64,000 bases of DNA, taken from the NCBI RefSeq assembly GCF_051020985.1, contig NC_134999.1, forward strand, positions 806,001 to 870,000, read 5' to 3'. Shown here in pieces: positions 10,034 to 22,931 of the stretch. The notes below the pieces were generated by a model, which made no database searches, had not been told where the DNA came from, and saw only the letters and a program-made list of their open reading frames with translations. This DNA is from Nomia melanderi. Its lineage: Eukaryota > Arthropoda > Insecta > Hymenoptera > Halictidae. Each line of letters begins with the position of its first letter. Within the stretch, counting starts at the first letter, position 1. A program made the position numbers and the translations under genes.

Positions 10034-13000
10034 CTACTGGCAACCTTCAAGACTCAACGCACGCGCTAAATTTCTAGCAACGGCTAGTCGAAGGATTTCA
10101 ACTTTGCCTTGAAATTTTGGATCATCTCCATGAGCTTCTACACAACGTAACAATTCATAACAATCATTGGAAGAAAGGGTTATATCTTCGGCTTCTAATA
10201 ACGGAATAGCATCAGATAGAAGAATTGACCAAAAGCTGAAATAAAAATTTTGCATAAAACATTTTTTTTTTTATGGAAGTCAAACGTATTAGTATTTATA
10301 TTTTACTTACTATTTTGGAGTTAAATTTGAAACTAAAAGTGATACTAATAAGCTTGCTGCTTCTTTAAACTCCCCAATGCGATACATTTGATGAAACTCA
10401 CAATACTTTCCTAATATGAGAATATAACAAAAATAATTATTGTCTCATTTAAATATTAAAATATTCCTACTAAAAAATCGTATTTTGTAGGAGACGAGAT
10501 AATTTCAAACTACTACTTTCTAGAGTAGATTGAACGTGTAATGTATACTTTTGTTATCGTCGATTTGCCTAATAACACTGGTCAACATGAGTTTTATCAC
10601 AGAATGTTTAATGAGGGATCTTAATATTATTTCTTATGTTAAATTCGAATATACAATTCATTTTTCTCCATCACCCACAGTCGTTGAAAAAGTTCATTTT
10701 GAAAAAAAAACTGAAATTTTCAACTTTGAATATTTTATTGCACCTTAATTACGAACATTTTTCAAACTTTCCTTGCGCAACATTATTCTATGGACCTTCC
10801 TGAACACAATGATGTAAATTTTAATGACATTATAAACATTTAAACATATTTAAACTATGTTGAAAGGCAAAAAAACTAGAAGAAAGTCTAATTCCAATAT
10901 GTGTTAGAGCAGATATCTACTTTACGAAATTCGTTGAAACAAGTTCCGAGACACATTTTATTTTCATTTGAGAATGGAAAATATTGTACAAGCAAAGTTT
11001 GAAAAATTATTATATTATATATTCGTATTTAAGACACAATAAATGTTCAAAGTTGAAGATTTCGGTTTTTTCAAAAACTATGGGTGTTGGAGAAGAACGG
11101 ATTGCATATTCGAATTCAGCAAAGAAATACTATGAAGATCACCCATTAAACATTCTGTGGCAAAAGAAAAATTAAATATTGTGAACCAGTGAATTGACAT
11201 TGAAGGTTGGCGTATAAATGCAGGAAAATCGAAAACGTGTGTTTTATTGTTTTCCTTGGTTTAAAATAAAAAATGATAACCGTAGGTAAAAGTATACCAC
11301 AATGTTATTTGATGGTATCTGTACTTCACAGATTCTTTTTTGAACGATAATCAAAAAGAAATTATTATACAAAATGAATTGAACTTTAACTGGTCAAATA
11401 TATTTGTTCACCTTCAATTCCTAAGAATGAATTCTAGTTTAAGGTATTGTATCAGCTATTAAACAGTATGATCTTATAAAAGAAATACTATGATTGTATT
11501 TCATAACTTATATACTATTTTTTAACTTACCTAAAAATGTGAGTCTATCACTTGCCATCATACAAAATCCTAAATTTTCTAAAATGTCGCGGCATTCAAG
11601 TTCACCAGTATCTGCATACTGTTTCAGAAACTGATCAGCTATATATGTTACAAAACCACTATCTTGTCCCTTTAATGCCCATGCAAGTGCATTTCCAAGT
11701 CTGCCATGTTTTATGCATTTTATTCCTTGGATTTTGCATATACTGGTGACTAAAAAGAAAGTATTCTTAAAACACTGTTATATTTTGTAGAATGTAAACA
11801 TAAACATTAAGACTAACCAACGTGATCCATTTTATTATCACGTGCTATATCTATTATTTTGTTTATTCTCGCTTCTGATCCCATTGGCAGTGATTGTATC
11901 AATAACTCAAGTCTTGCTAAACCTTCAGTGGGACAATGTATTAAGTAACTTCCACCACACTGCCACAAAGAATGATGACCCATCAATGCATTACCATATT
12001 CTAATATAAGAGACTCGTGAAGCTGGCTAGTAACCCTAATACAGAGACACAGTTGTATTTTAATATTATTTTTTGTAATTATCGTTAATTATTAATTATA
12101 ATATTTATTAAATTACTTACTCAATTTGATCTTTATCTAAAACTTTAAGTTTACCGCAGGTATAGAGTAAATCCACTAAATGTGTTGCAAACCATCCATT
12201 ATCACCCATATATTGTATTTCTTTAACAACTTGATGTAGATTACTTTCCATTAAAGCACGTATAGCATTATCAGATGGTCTATTAGCTTGCCATTTTTTA
12301 GAAATACTATTTGCATGATGTGAAAGTTCAGGTTGTTTGCAACATGGGGATGTGTAAAATAATTTTGCTGCTAACAATTCGTACCAAGCATCTGTATAAG
12401 ATGATAACTGCCACAATACTTCTTGTTCTCCTGCAATTAACTAAATTGAATGTTTTTAAAGAAATTAAAATTGTTAACATTAATTCATTATTTATTCAAA
12501 AATATTGACAATATAAATACCTTCATGATCATTTCTAAGTCTCTGTCAATACTGAAAGCTTTGCTATTTAAATTTGAACACAAATCTAATTGCCAATGTT
12601 TCCAACGCATAGTAAATTCATTTACAGAATAACCACCATACACATTATACACAGGCATTGTTTTAAGAATATTCTCTGCAATCATGAAACCAGGATGATC
12701 TGCTTTACTGTGTAATGCTAAAAGAGCCCGCACTGAATCTAACTTCCCATGTAATGTACAACGTATAACTGTCTCCCAATAATTTGCATGCTTTAAGTCA
12801 GCACCAATTGCCTTTTGAGTTAATATTTTATTTGCCATGCGTTCTGTGGATGGAAAATGAAACTTAATCCATTCTAGCAATTGTGGTAAAACTACATCTC
12901 CTAAATAAAAAATGTCACAAATTAATATGACACATTAATTTATTAAATATTGAAAGAAGAAACACATATTTCTTAAATACATAAATATGATGGAATATCT

Positions 13001-13837
13001 TACCAGGTACTACATCTATATAAAGAATTTCGGTCAGATGCCAGACGCATTCTATTTGATAAAAAATAGTGAGAAAGTTTTCAAGTGATTCCCTTTTATC
13101 AGACAAAGACTTTCCACATATATCTTGTAAACTTTCTATACATGCTCTTAAGATTGATCTATATTGTTTACTGTGTTTTAAAAGTTCTGGTCTAACATCA
13201 CCAGAAGATAATTTAATTTTTCGAATGGATAAAAAGACACCATTACTTTCATTCACAAGTTTACGTAATTGTGGTGAAAACAAAATTACTTCTGGTTTTA
13301 AAATATGTACAGTAGAACTATACTTATTATAATCCTTGTTATGTAAATTTTTAGTATTGTATATACTAACTTTATTACTATTTATCCAGCTAGCACAGAT
13401 ACGTTCATTTTTATGTACATTTGGAATATCCTATAAATGAAAAATATTATTGTTAATATACTTTTATAACTGTAAAATAATGTTATAATTTTATTACATT
13501 TTTTCTATAGATAATTATATTTAAATGATTACATGGAAAAAGCAATATTCTAATTTTAATATATTACACAATTTGGTTGTAATTTTGGCAACAAAGTATA
13601 TATTACAGAAGACAATTCAAATATTATGATGCATCTGTATTTATCAAACTTTTCTGTTTGATAAGAATTAACACATACAATAAGAATTAAGAATTAATAA
13701 GAAAGTAATTTTCTATAGAATCAAAATAACAATGAATATTGTAACTGGTGAAAATGTAGGTTAAGTACTAATCCAATGCACGTGGTTAAAGAAGTTTTAT
13801 TGCTTACAATAATTGGAGGATTGTCAGCTTCGGCCAT
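10034..13837 (-). CDS. Nup85: Nuclear pore complex protein Nup85 (eight coding exons)
   Basis: Nup85 is a scaffold nucleoporin of the Nup107-160 (Y) complex, acting in pore assembly and mRNA export. I joined exons 13837-13808, 13430-13004, 12900-12521, 12440-12121, 12035-11818, 11749-11531, 10410-10311 and 10235-10034. They total 1896 nt, or 631 aa plus TAG. Every junction has GT/AG and the phases agree throughout. The product follows animal Nup85 along its length: SPQLRKLVNES and the YRSILRAC helix near the N terminus, the WYELLAAKLFYTSP block, HQVVKEIQYM..WFATHLVDLL, SDRLTFLGKYCEFHQMY, and the C-terminal block FWSILLSDAIPLLE...LRLAVARNLARAL. Human Nup85 is 656 aa. Exon 4 has two possible acceptors; only the upstream one (exon start 12440) keeps frame. 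No membrane segment was seen, as expected for an alpha-solenoid. Confidence 0.95.
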
Positions 13838-14849
13838 ATCAAATAACAAAACCACTTTCGTTTAAAGTACACGTTAATTTGTATTAATCATACGAATTTT
13901 ACATTCGTGATAATGCTTTTTGTGTAAATTAAAAGTAGATACTGTAGAGATCATCGACTTCAACGAATTCGATTCAATATTTTCGATATATCGTAATTTG
14001 TCGTTGGAAAACTCGTTCAGAAGTCAAATCAAAGCGATGTATAAAAATTATTATGTACACGTTAAATTTTACAGTTTATCGTACATACTTAATGCTATAG
14101 GTTTTTATGAAATTGAAATATGATGTATTCAAGATAAAATGGTCAATAAGTTTATATTATGTTTTTGATAATTATATTGTATAAGACATTTTACTTGATT
14201 TTGACACCACAGAGTTGAATGTAAAAATCAACTTTGGTTTTTTCAACAGAATACTATACTTTCTTTTGCACTAGTTAATGCAGCTTTTTATTCCTTATAA
14301 AAAAGTATTAACGTACTAAATAGATATGTACGTATGCACATATTTCCTAAAGATAATAGTTTTGGACATATTTTAATTTAAAGAATAGAGCGTAATTTTT
14401 TTTACTAACTTTCACGTTATTTACAGAAAGGTTCGACAAAACTCAACAATTAAATTATGACATTTTTGAAATCGTGATTCATTGAATGATATTTTTCTAT
14501 GTTTAGTAGTAATTCTTTCTTTCATGCTTGGAAATTTCGAAAAATTTTATTTAAGACATTTCGTGATGCAGGCATTGTGTGCAGGGCAATCATCTTATTA
14601 CAAGCACATTGTTAAGCGAATATGCAGTGGCATATCTTTATATCATTATTTTCACGATTTCAAAAATATCAATCTAAATGATGGTTTAGTTGAAATTTTT
14701 CTGTAAATAATGTTAATATTAGTAAAACAATGATGATTTATTCTTTATATTAAAATGTGTCCTAACTATTAGCTTTACGGTATAAATAGGTTAACACTTC
14801 TTTTACGAAGTATAAAAAGCTGCATCGACTGGTGATAGTAGAGAGGTAA

Positions 14850-14886
14850 TAGGTAAGTACATAAGTAGGTACTATGTACTTACCTA
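14850..14886. repeat. Perfect 13-bp hairpin stem
   Basis: TAGGTAAGTACAT (14850-14862) is followed after an 11-nt loop by its exact reverse complement (14874-14886). It could be a footprint of a small foldback element. No function is shown. Confidence 0.7.
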
Positions 14887-14948
14887 CAGTCTACTTATAT
14901 AGGGATCTGTAATAACGCGGGAACATTTAGTGTATTTAATCTTCCGAA

Positions 14949-15057
14949 GACCGCACCGGAGTCACTTGTGACTCGCGTTATTGAGTGGTAGGGGGTGTGT
15001 CTCAAGCGATAGCATTGAGTCAAAAGTGGCTCCGGTGTAGTCGCTTGAAGTGCGGTC
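14949..15057. repeat. GC-rich imperfect foldback
   Basis: GACCGCAC at 14949-14956 pairs with GTGCGGTC at 15050-15057, and the adjoining CCGGAGTCACT pairs with AGTGGCTCCGG near 15025-15035. A second 9-bp pair, AATAACGCG (14911-14919) and CGCGTTATT (14974-14982), overlaps it. The block is GC-rich against its surroundings, so it is probably the remnant of a foldback or MITE-type insertion. Confidence 0.55.
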
Positions 15058-16304
15058 GTCAAAGAGCTAATAAATAATGATAATATAAAAATAACATTTC
15101 TGAGGAAATTAAATTCTTGAAACTATGTATGTACATACATGTATATTTTAAGTAAAATTTTTCTGGTTTTGAATAAAATTGTAAAGTACTTTATCGTTTG
15201 ACGATACATTTCCAAAACAAATTTTAACAACTTCTGAACATCTTATTACAATTTAGGAGTACTTAATAAATACTGCTATGTTTTCACTTTTTCAGATGTT
15301 TTGGATCGTTTGTGTACAATCTCCTCTTTCTCGCTTATCTGACGATCGATGGAAATTAATGGAGTGTAGATCTGTAAAGTAGTGGTAAGAAAACTATTTA
15401 TAGATGCAGATTATAAATAATTTGTATTAAATTTCAGATATAGTACGGTGTGGACCAACCAACGAAAAGACGAAATTTGGAGGATTTATAGGGCAGGAGG
15501 AGAATTTTCAACTGTGGGCACTTATCAGCTTTTGAGATATTAATAAAAAACTTTTGGTAATACTGTAGAAAGCTGACCGTAAAACCGATTTTCCTAAAGT
15601 TGATAAATGTTATACAATTCGATATTTTTAACAACTTTTTTCTCTGATAAAAAGCCTGCTCCGTTTCAATTTCTGAGATAATCGCGGAAAGCTTAAATTA
15701 AACCAACTATTGTAATAATACTTAAAATGTACTATTGCACATTTAATGGAACTTTTATTTTTATATTTGAATGAACATTAAGAAATTTGTACAACTGTAT
15801 GTAAATATCACATTGCTACATAATTTCATTTAATATACACACCAACATGTAATAAAAAATGTTTTAGTTTAATATGACGACCTGAAATAACTCGTTATTC
15901 AGTACAGAAATAACTGTTTCAAACAAAAGTTGTATGGTTTCTAAGGCAACATACTGTTCTATGTGACAGTACTGTAGTACTACAGTAATGTAGTACAGTT
16001 TTTTTTTAAATAGAATATCTAATCTATATCTTTTTTAATTCGAATAGAGCCTGAAATTCTGGGTAAAAATTACTAGACAAGATACAATATAAAATTAACA
16101 TTTACTGAGATATTGTCGAAATACGTTTTAATTTAATCAATGTTCACTGTTGTCCATTGGTATCAATATATTTGTTTAATCAAATGATGAATGAACAATG
16201 TATTTTTTCAAGTATTGCTGCGGTTATTGTGACGCATGCACTAGTATTCGATTAGAAAAGTGAAATGTCTTTGACTCGGTACACATTCATTTATGAAGTA
16301 TGGT

Positions 16305-16530
16305 TTAACACTAGAACTACCGAGCATTTAATACGATTAATATGTAATCCGTATAAAAATTGTAACAAAAGATTATTGTCAGTTTTTTTTAGACATTCAT
16401 TATAGTATTCAAATGAAACTATTCATTTTCAAGATCATTTCAATTATTGAATGCTTTTAAGATATTAATAATTGCGAAACAGAAAGATCAAAACCAGTCA
16501 TTTTGACTGGTACGGTAGTTCTAGTGTTAA
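16305..16530. mobile_element. piggyBac-type MITE, copy 1 (TTAA-flanked)
   Basis: The 226-bp unit begins TTAACACTAGAACTACCG and ends CGGTAGTTCTAGTGTTAA, so it has 14-bp terminal inverted repeats and TTAA target duplications. It carries no ORF. An internal near-palindrome (CCAGTCATTTTGACTGG) lies next to the right end. Copies with the same ends and similar length lie at 46185, 49567 and (diverged) 39777. TTAA duplication is the hallmark of the piggyBac superfamily; the autonomous partner is not in this window. Confidence 0.85.
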
Positions 16531-16544
16531 TGATTTGGTGACTA

Positions 16545-16905
16545 ATTATGCCGCCCAAACGTTTAGGTTTCATCAGCATTGATAACCGATTTTCCGACAT
16601 TATTGAGGATTCTTTTTTATTCTATAGTGCATTTTTTTAGGTTTACTTCTCCGTGATTTGTAAATGTAACTTTATCAGTCCACAGCATGGTTTGTACAAA
16701 TATACCATTTTACAAAATCCAGTTGATGGAATTTTGGTATGTATATTAATAATAACTGATAAGGATGAAATTTCCGCGAATGAAGTACACGCGCAACTGT
16801 AGGATAGACCAAGGCGAATAGGATCATGGTGAAACGGAAAAAAATAAGAACATTGGCCATATTTGTTACGTTGTTATAAAAATCAGCATGTTGACTGTCC
16901 ATATT
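16545..16905 (-). pseudogene. DDE transposase fragment
   Basis: Reverse translation shows VARVLHSRKFHPYQLLL, then DFVKW, then across a stop KVTFTNHGEVNLK. This resembles the end of the helix-turn-helix region and the start of the catalytic domain (usually ...FSDEASFTNHGQVN...) of a widespread insect DDE transposase of mariner-like type. The aspartate-bearing block is damaged and nothing downstream survives beyond the adjacent TTAA MITE. Only about 100 residues remain, with stops and a frame change, so it is dead. Confidence 0.6.
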
Positions 16906-19900
16906 ACTTCATACACCATCTCTACACTTAATCTAATACATCTTCAATTGTTTCAAACCGTTGTTTGCCACCAGCACATATTATTATAAAATAATATTAT
17001 TATAGATTATTGATTATTATTAATCTCTAAGGTGTTTAAATTCAGTATTTAATGTGCTTTATGTCTACTCCATTTCATTGGCGCAATACCTGTTAAAGCA
17101 AATATTTTTTTTTATTCATGTTATGAATAAATATTGCAATACTTCTCTTAACATTTGATATGAAAGGTATATTGAAGGCAATCGTAACATGTGAAACCCA
17201 CTTCGGGAGTGGATAGAGGACATAAAAAGACAATCACAAAATTATAGCCATTATAACCACAAAAATGACTATAATCTGAATGACTATAGTCCCACGTTAG
17301 CCAAGCCGACCGTTGGTTCAAAAGTGAAGAGGGGCAAGGAGCCTCGGCGTGCGCCAATAATGACAATGCGTCCGAAAGCCGAGCGTTGTGAGTAAAAGTG
17401 TCTTGCTTAAATAGGAACATCTAAGTATCTTCATTATTTTTTGGTAAACAAATTTTTTTAAGGCGAAGTTATATTATTCAGGGACAAATTTTATTCCTAT
17501 ATTATTTCTTCCATATTTCTGCAGAGATTAAAAAAAAATGATCTTAACTACCATACCTTCGATTATGGAACATCGAAATATTTACGGGGTGTCTCAACTA
17601 AGCGGAAACGCTTTTTTATCTTATAATACGAATTACTGATTGATATAGCCGCAGGGCTAGGTTTTAGTACACATCCATTAGTTAATACGTAATGCGATAA
17701 TAACTTTAAAACACATTATCATCTCGACATTACGGCATCGAAACGGTATAGTCGTTAAGGCCGTTAAGTTGGATTGTTTAATCTCTCTATTATAGAGAGA
17801 TTATTATAATGTGGAATAAACAGTATAATGATAACAGTCTTTATGAAAAGAGATGTAAACGTTCAATAAGTTCTGGAAATTATTTAATGTGTAATATGCT
17901 TATATTCTACGGTCAAGTGCAGTGAAAATTGAGTAGATGTGCTATTGTAGCAGATACATACGTGCTGTAGCATGGTTGTATGAAATTAGCGGATACGAAG
18001 AATGTGCACGTTCCTGTCTGTTTTCTTTTGGCTGCGCTTTTCCAGAAAGATCGGAAAAATATCGATATTTATTTCGGTTTCGGTATAGCTTTCTCGGTCT
18101 TATGTCAGTATTAATATTATTTGGGTTTAAACTTCTAAGCCTAATACCGGTGTCAAAATCACACCGGTATTAAGTGTCTGGGTATTTATATAGGGCACAG
18201 TATGTATACTGAATAAAAAAACCTTACAATTAGTGAACATAGGTCGAAATCTCAATAATTTCGATTGAAACAAACAATTGTTTGATTATGAAGTAAAAAT
18301 GAATATCTTTCAATTTTTTAGACAAAAGGTTTCCATGCGTGTATAGAGAGTAAAAACCACGTTATAAATCGCTATTTAATCTCAGTCTGAGTATTATGAA
18401 CTACAAAAAGAAGATACATCATTGCATTCATATGTAAGTTATTTTAATTTTAGGCTGTGCGATTTTAAGCTTCATTCATTGTAAATATTGAGAAGACGAA
18501 ATTGTGAGAAGTATATAATCAACTTTAATTTTATTCAAAGAAAAGAGATGAAACAAGTAAAAAGCTGTAAGCTTGACTGTTGGGCGCCGTTGACATTTTT
18601 TGTGGTCGAAATATAACGATTAATATGCAATAATTTGGCTCGTGCAAAAAATGTCTATATAAGAATTTTGTTATATGTTCCTAAAATATAAACACATATT
18701 TTGTAAGAGTTTTAATACAATAGGACGCGGTTACATCGGTCTTCCACAATTGATTAATGCTATGGACGTGCCGCTCGATCTTTTAATACTTTTGAATCGA
18801 AAACTGATTTTAAACGAACTTTTTCGAACATTCTTTTACATTCCAGGTCTTTCTCGAAATTTTCCTTTCCAACATTTCCTCTTCTTGCCGTTATGGAGCG
18901 TCGATGCGGCACGTCGTGGTCATTAGTCATCTTCACTCTATGTTCACACTTGCACATCTTCACATTACGTTCACACTTGTCCACCTCTACACCACGTTCA
19001 GACCTGCCTTCTTACAATTTGTATAAAATTTTGCAGGATGTTTATTGTGACAAAGATCGAAAACAGGGTTAGATACCTGATAAAAAGGTTAACGGGCTCG
19101 GAAACTTGTTAATCGACTGTTTGTGGTTGTTAATTCTTAAGTAAAACCAATAAAGTAAACTATACCAATAAGATTCGCTATCACGCTGTCGTACAATAAA
19201 CGCTCGCTTTCTGACTACAGTTGTGACAATCGCTGTTGCATTTCCATTAGCTTTTGACACTCATCCCCATTCGCTCTCTTTTTCTTTCACGTACACTCTT
19301 CTCTCTTGTAGTCTGACCTTTCCATTTATAGTCAAGGTTCATGCGATCACGTAAGTAAATACACGCTGCGTTTCACATTTCACAATCAGTCTTGCAGTCC
19401 TATTACTTATATAGTTCCAAGTACTCTTCTTTCGTACTTCCGCAGACTCTCGAGTTTTCCAAAATCATCCGCACGCAGAGTTGACCCACGAAATTCATAC
19501 CCACAATTTTGAGTTCGTAATTACGTTTATTACTTCTTAATCCAATCTCCTTAAACGTCTGTAGGTGCATCTGATTCGTGCCAGGGCACGGGAGTTTTCT
19601 AGTCGCGGGCCAGACACCGAAATTCGACACATACCGTTGTATCCTTGGGACTCACCCGTTAGTTGTAATCACATTAGCCCAGTTCCTCCTTTCCTAAACA
19701 ACACCCCCTCTATGCAAAAACTGTAAGGGGAAGGAAAGGTCCAGCTTTTTTGTTTTGCCAGGTTTTTCCGGCAGACTCGTTGCGATTGTCAACATAGAAA
19801 CATCTAGAATAGTTACCTTGTAGCGACACGCAGCAGCTCGCCGTGCACAACGAATAAGGTATAATGTCGTATCGAAATCAACTCTTATACTACTTAGTCC

Positions 19901-21442
19901 TTCCCAGTTAAGGGAAGGTTGTCCTTTGAATACAGGGATAAAGTTTAGTCGGCACACTACGTGCAAATTACGAGAAGTTCTGATTCACCACGAGCAATCC
20001 CTACAACGTCAATCGTCAAGATAAAAGAAATGTGTATGGGAGCGATTATTGTCAAGCTACGGCAATGCGAGCATACGGTAAACTAATGTCTTAATAGTTT
20101 TTGGTCGTATTCTGTTTGTGTACTATTTGAGACATTACGGTTCTTTCGCACGTAGAATCAACGTTGTTGCAACTGAATATGTGAAATTAGAAATTAGTTA
20201 ATAAAAGAACACGAAAAACGTCAAAAACACGTAAATTGATTTCATATAGAAGAGAGACCATTCCAGTGAAATAATTAAAGTTATGAAAATGTAAGCTATA
20301 CGTTTCTTCGAGACAGTGTCATACTTATCAAATATCTTCTCAGGCGTATAAAAACTTCACCAACACGAATTGGAAAAATGTGTTAGACTGGCTACAAATG
20401 TATAATAGGTCTATGTTGATGAAGGTAAAGAATATTCATTATTAAATATTCATTACATATAGCGGTAAATAAAACGTACTGTACCAAACGTTGTGGGGAT
20501 GTCACGTGTCGACGTGACAGTATATGTCAGATGGCTTTTTATCAAAATTACAAGATTTTTCTAAGTTATAAAATAAAAAAATACTTATTCACTCATTGCA
20601 TTCTCCGTTATCTAATTGTTAGTAAGCGAACTAATTTTCCTGAACACGTGTAGAAGAGAATAAACAGTGACATACGGTAAGAATCATGTCCGTGTTTGTC
20701 TATATTTTGTTTTATGGCCGCTCTAAAACAGCTGGATAACAATATTTTATTATTATCGATGCACAATTCATTGTAGCACTATTAAATGTGAGAGTTATTA
20801 GCAAATATTTCGAAAACTTTATCATGATCGCCACTTATATGCATAGGAAAAAGTTGTTTAAACATACCGTTTTCTACATGTCCAATAATTGTCTAAATCA
20901 GTAAAGCCGTGGGGTTTTGATAAGTTCATCGTGAATAAACATTTTATTCGTTGTTCGATGCAGAGTTGAACATTATTCAAATAAAAAGTTATTCCAATCA
21001 GTTTGAGTACAATTGAAAAAGTTATTCGAAAAGTTATTGGGAAAGTTATTCGATTAAAAAATCACCAAATGGGCAGACCTATTCATGAATAATAAATAAC
21101 TTTTTATTCGTCGCGACATTCGTTTTATTTTAAGGATTGCAGTATCTGAAGGTCTTCCTACGTATCTAAATCATATTCAGCTAAATCTCTACGTCTTATC
21201 AATATTGTGAATGTCCTTCCAAATTCCTTAAACTTTCTGGAAATATCTCTATTATTTTTAATACATTTGGCACATAATAAATAACAAGCGACATTTTCGA
21301 ATTGTTCCGCAGTCAGTTCGCTAGGCTGTTCCAAGGTCTCGACTATATTATAATTAATTAAAAATAGATTATATTGTAACCTTAGACTCAGTTATTAGTA
21401 ATTCTTGTCATTTTGTTAAAGTAAATTTGAAATTGTGAAATG
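16906..21442. other. Gene-free, repeat-bearing stretch
   Basis: No intact coding sequence is supported. Visible items are a GC-richer block at about 17290-17420 related to the arms of the MITE at 45117, a CG-richer block at about 18730-20060 that includes a repeat shared with 29640-29900, and inverted AATAAAAAGTTATT-like arms near 20980 and 21090. The remainder is AT-rich and unassigned. Confidence 0.45.
19190..19450 (-). repeat. Dispersed repeat related to LTR candidate at 29379
   Basis: On the minus strand this block shares GAGCGAATGGGG, then AAAAGC..TGGAAATGC, then GATCGCATGAA/GACTGCGTGAA, and finally a GAAGAGTA..TGGAACT segment, in the same order and spacing as 29640-29900. The shared order over about 250 bp indicates a common repeat family, probably an LTR. 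I could not fix its own ends or a target duplication. Confidence 0.5.
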
Positions 21443-21650
21443 CACTCCGGGACAAAAAGATAGCACACTCTTTGTTTTCTTATATTTTGTATTATAAACT
21501 GTAAGAAATACATATTGTATTTTATCAATAACTTCGGGCACATCTGTATGTATAACATACTGAATATCATCCACAATATTCGCTTCAACAAAATTCTGCG
21601 AACGCAAATGTAAATATTATAGTTTACAAATGGGACAAAATGATAGCACA
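21443..21650. repeat. Tc1 element left terminal inverted repeat
   Basis: 208-bp terminal repeat, inverted relative to 22724-22931 with only a few differences. It contains the outer and inner GGGACAAAA(A/T)GATAGCACA copies that would bind transposase. Confidence 0.9.
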
Positions 21651-21700
21651 TTTAAAGAAAAACTTAACATATAAACAAATTTGTAAATAATATTTACTAT

Positions 21701-22591
21701 TTAATATTTTGAGGGACCTCCTTTGCATTTAATGATAGCAATTATCCTTCTCAGTAAAGATTTATATAATTTTTGAATACTTTTTTATCTTAATTTCTCC
21801 CATTTCACTTGAATACATTGTTTCAAATCATTGATATTTTCAAATTGTCTGCCATTTGCGTATACTGTTCTGCAAAGGTTTCCCCAACAATTTTCAATAA
21901 TGTTCAGATCGGGTGATCTTGCTGGCCAATTTAGAACACGGATTTTTCGCCGAGAAAAGTACTCATTTATTATTTTTGCAATATGCACTGGCGCGTTGTC
22001 TTGCTGAAAAATAAAATTATCTCCAGCAATTCTTGCGGCATATGTGTTGACCTGTTTATCGATCATTTCTAAATACATTTTGCTGTTCATTCTGCCGCTA
22101 ATGAATTTTACTTCGGTCTTTCCATGATAACCAATGCCGGCCCAAATCATAACACTGCCGCCTCCCATCTGGCGACGACTTAAAAAGTGTTGTTCTTTTC
22201 TTAAATCATGGTAATAATGATTAAAACTATCAGGTCCATCCAAGTTAAATTTTTTCTGAAATTTTCTTCTTACTATATGTTTGCATTTTTGCAGAACACG
22301 TCTGACGTTTTTTACATTAGTGTTTATACCAACACTATTCACAATTTGTCTTGCAGTCATTTTAGAATTCGATGCTGCTCTTAAAATTGCTCGTTCATCA
22401 CGAGGTGTTAGACTTCGCGGACGACTAGTACTCTTCTTCTTTTCATAATTTTTTGGACTTTTGAATAAATTTAAAATCATCTTTCGACTTCTATTCGTAA
22501 CTTTTACTATTTGTGCCACTGTATATCGTTCTTCTTTTAATTTCAATATCGTATTTATTTCACATGGACTCAGCTCTTTTCCACGGCCCAT
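21701..22591 (-). pseudogene. Tc1-family (DD34E) transposase, catalytically broken
   Basis: The reading frame from the MGRGKELS start (22591) carries paired helix-turn-helix DNA-binding motifs, then FNLDGPDSF, the GGGSVMIWAGI block, second aspartate in FQQDNAPVH and glutamate in SPDLNIIENCWG, with 34 residues between them, which is Tc1-type DD34E. Two lesions are visible. About 40-60 residues are missing between the HTH region and KKFNLDGPD, removing the segment that normally contains the first catalytic aspartate (SDE). A TAA at 21785 interrupts the frame, which otherwise runs on to the family-typical ending GGPSKY and a stop at 21701. The upstream methionine at 22618 is possible, but MGRG is the usual Tc1 start. 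The copy cannot make active transposase. Confidence 0.9.
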
Positions 22592-22723
22592 TTTTAATAA
22601 TTTACTGTTTTTAAACAAATATATGAACTACAAACTGTCAGTATGCACATTATTATTACTTTTCACGGACAATGTTTCCAGTTCAGTACCTTATATACAA
22701 CTGAAAAGCGTAGATTTGGCATT

Positions 22724-22931
22724 TGTGCTATCATTTTGTCCCACTTGTAAACCATAATATTTACATTTGCGTTCGCAGAATTTTCTTGAAGCGAATATTG
22801 TGGATGATATTCAGTATGTTATACATACAGATGTGCCCGAAGTTATTGATAAAATACAATATGTATTTCTTACATTTTATAACACAAAATATAAGAAAAT
22901 AAAGAGTGTGCTATCTTTTTGTCCCAGAGTG
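22724..22931. repeat. Tc1 element right terminal inverted repeat
   Basis: Inverted partner of 21443-21650, 208 bp, ending GAGTG and followed by the TA target at 22932-22933. Confidence 0.9.

Larger units (their letters stand above)
13838..16304. other. Gene-free spacer upstream of Nup85
   Basis: No coding sequence was recognised. The Nup85 promoter should lie just above 13838. The stretch contains several short inverted repeats (14850-14886, 14949-15057, 15970-15987), listed separately where substantial, and otherwise AT-rich sequence without a recognised element. Confidence 0.5.
21443..22931 (-). mobile_element. Tc1-family transposon with 208-bp inverted repeats
   Basis: The 1489-bp element has long terminal inverted repeats at 21443-21650 and 22724-22931 that are nearly identical. 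Ends are CACTC(C/T)GGGAC. The right end is followed by TA; the left flank reads TG, so one copy of the TA target has mutated. Each repeat carries a direct motif twice, GGGACAAAAAGATAGCACA at its outer edge and GGGACAAAATGATAGCACA at its inner edge, which is the IR/DR layout known from Sleeping Beauty-like and Paris/S-like Tc1 elements. It encodes one damaged transposase on the minus strand. Confidence 0.92.

Noticed and set aside
15970..15987. Perfect 18-bp palindrome TACTGTAGTACTACAGTA
   Set aside because: Short palindromes of simple composition are expected by chance in 64 kb of AT-rich DNA; no repeated copies or context.
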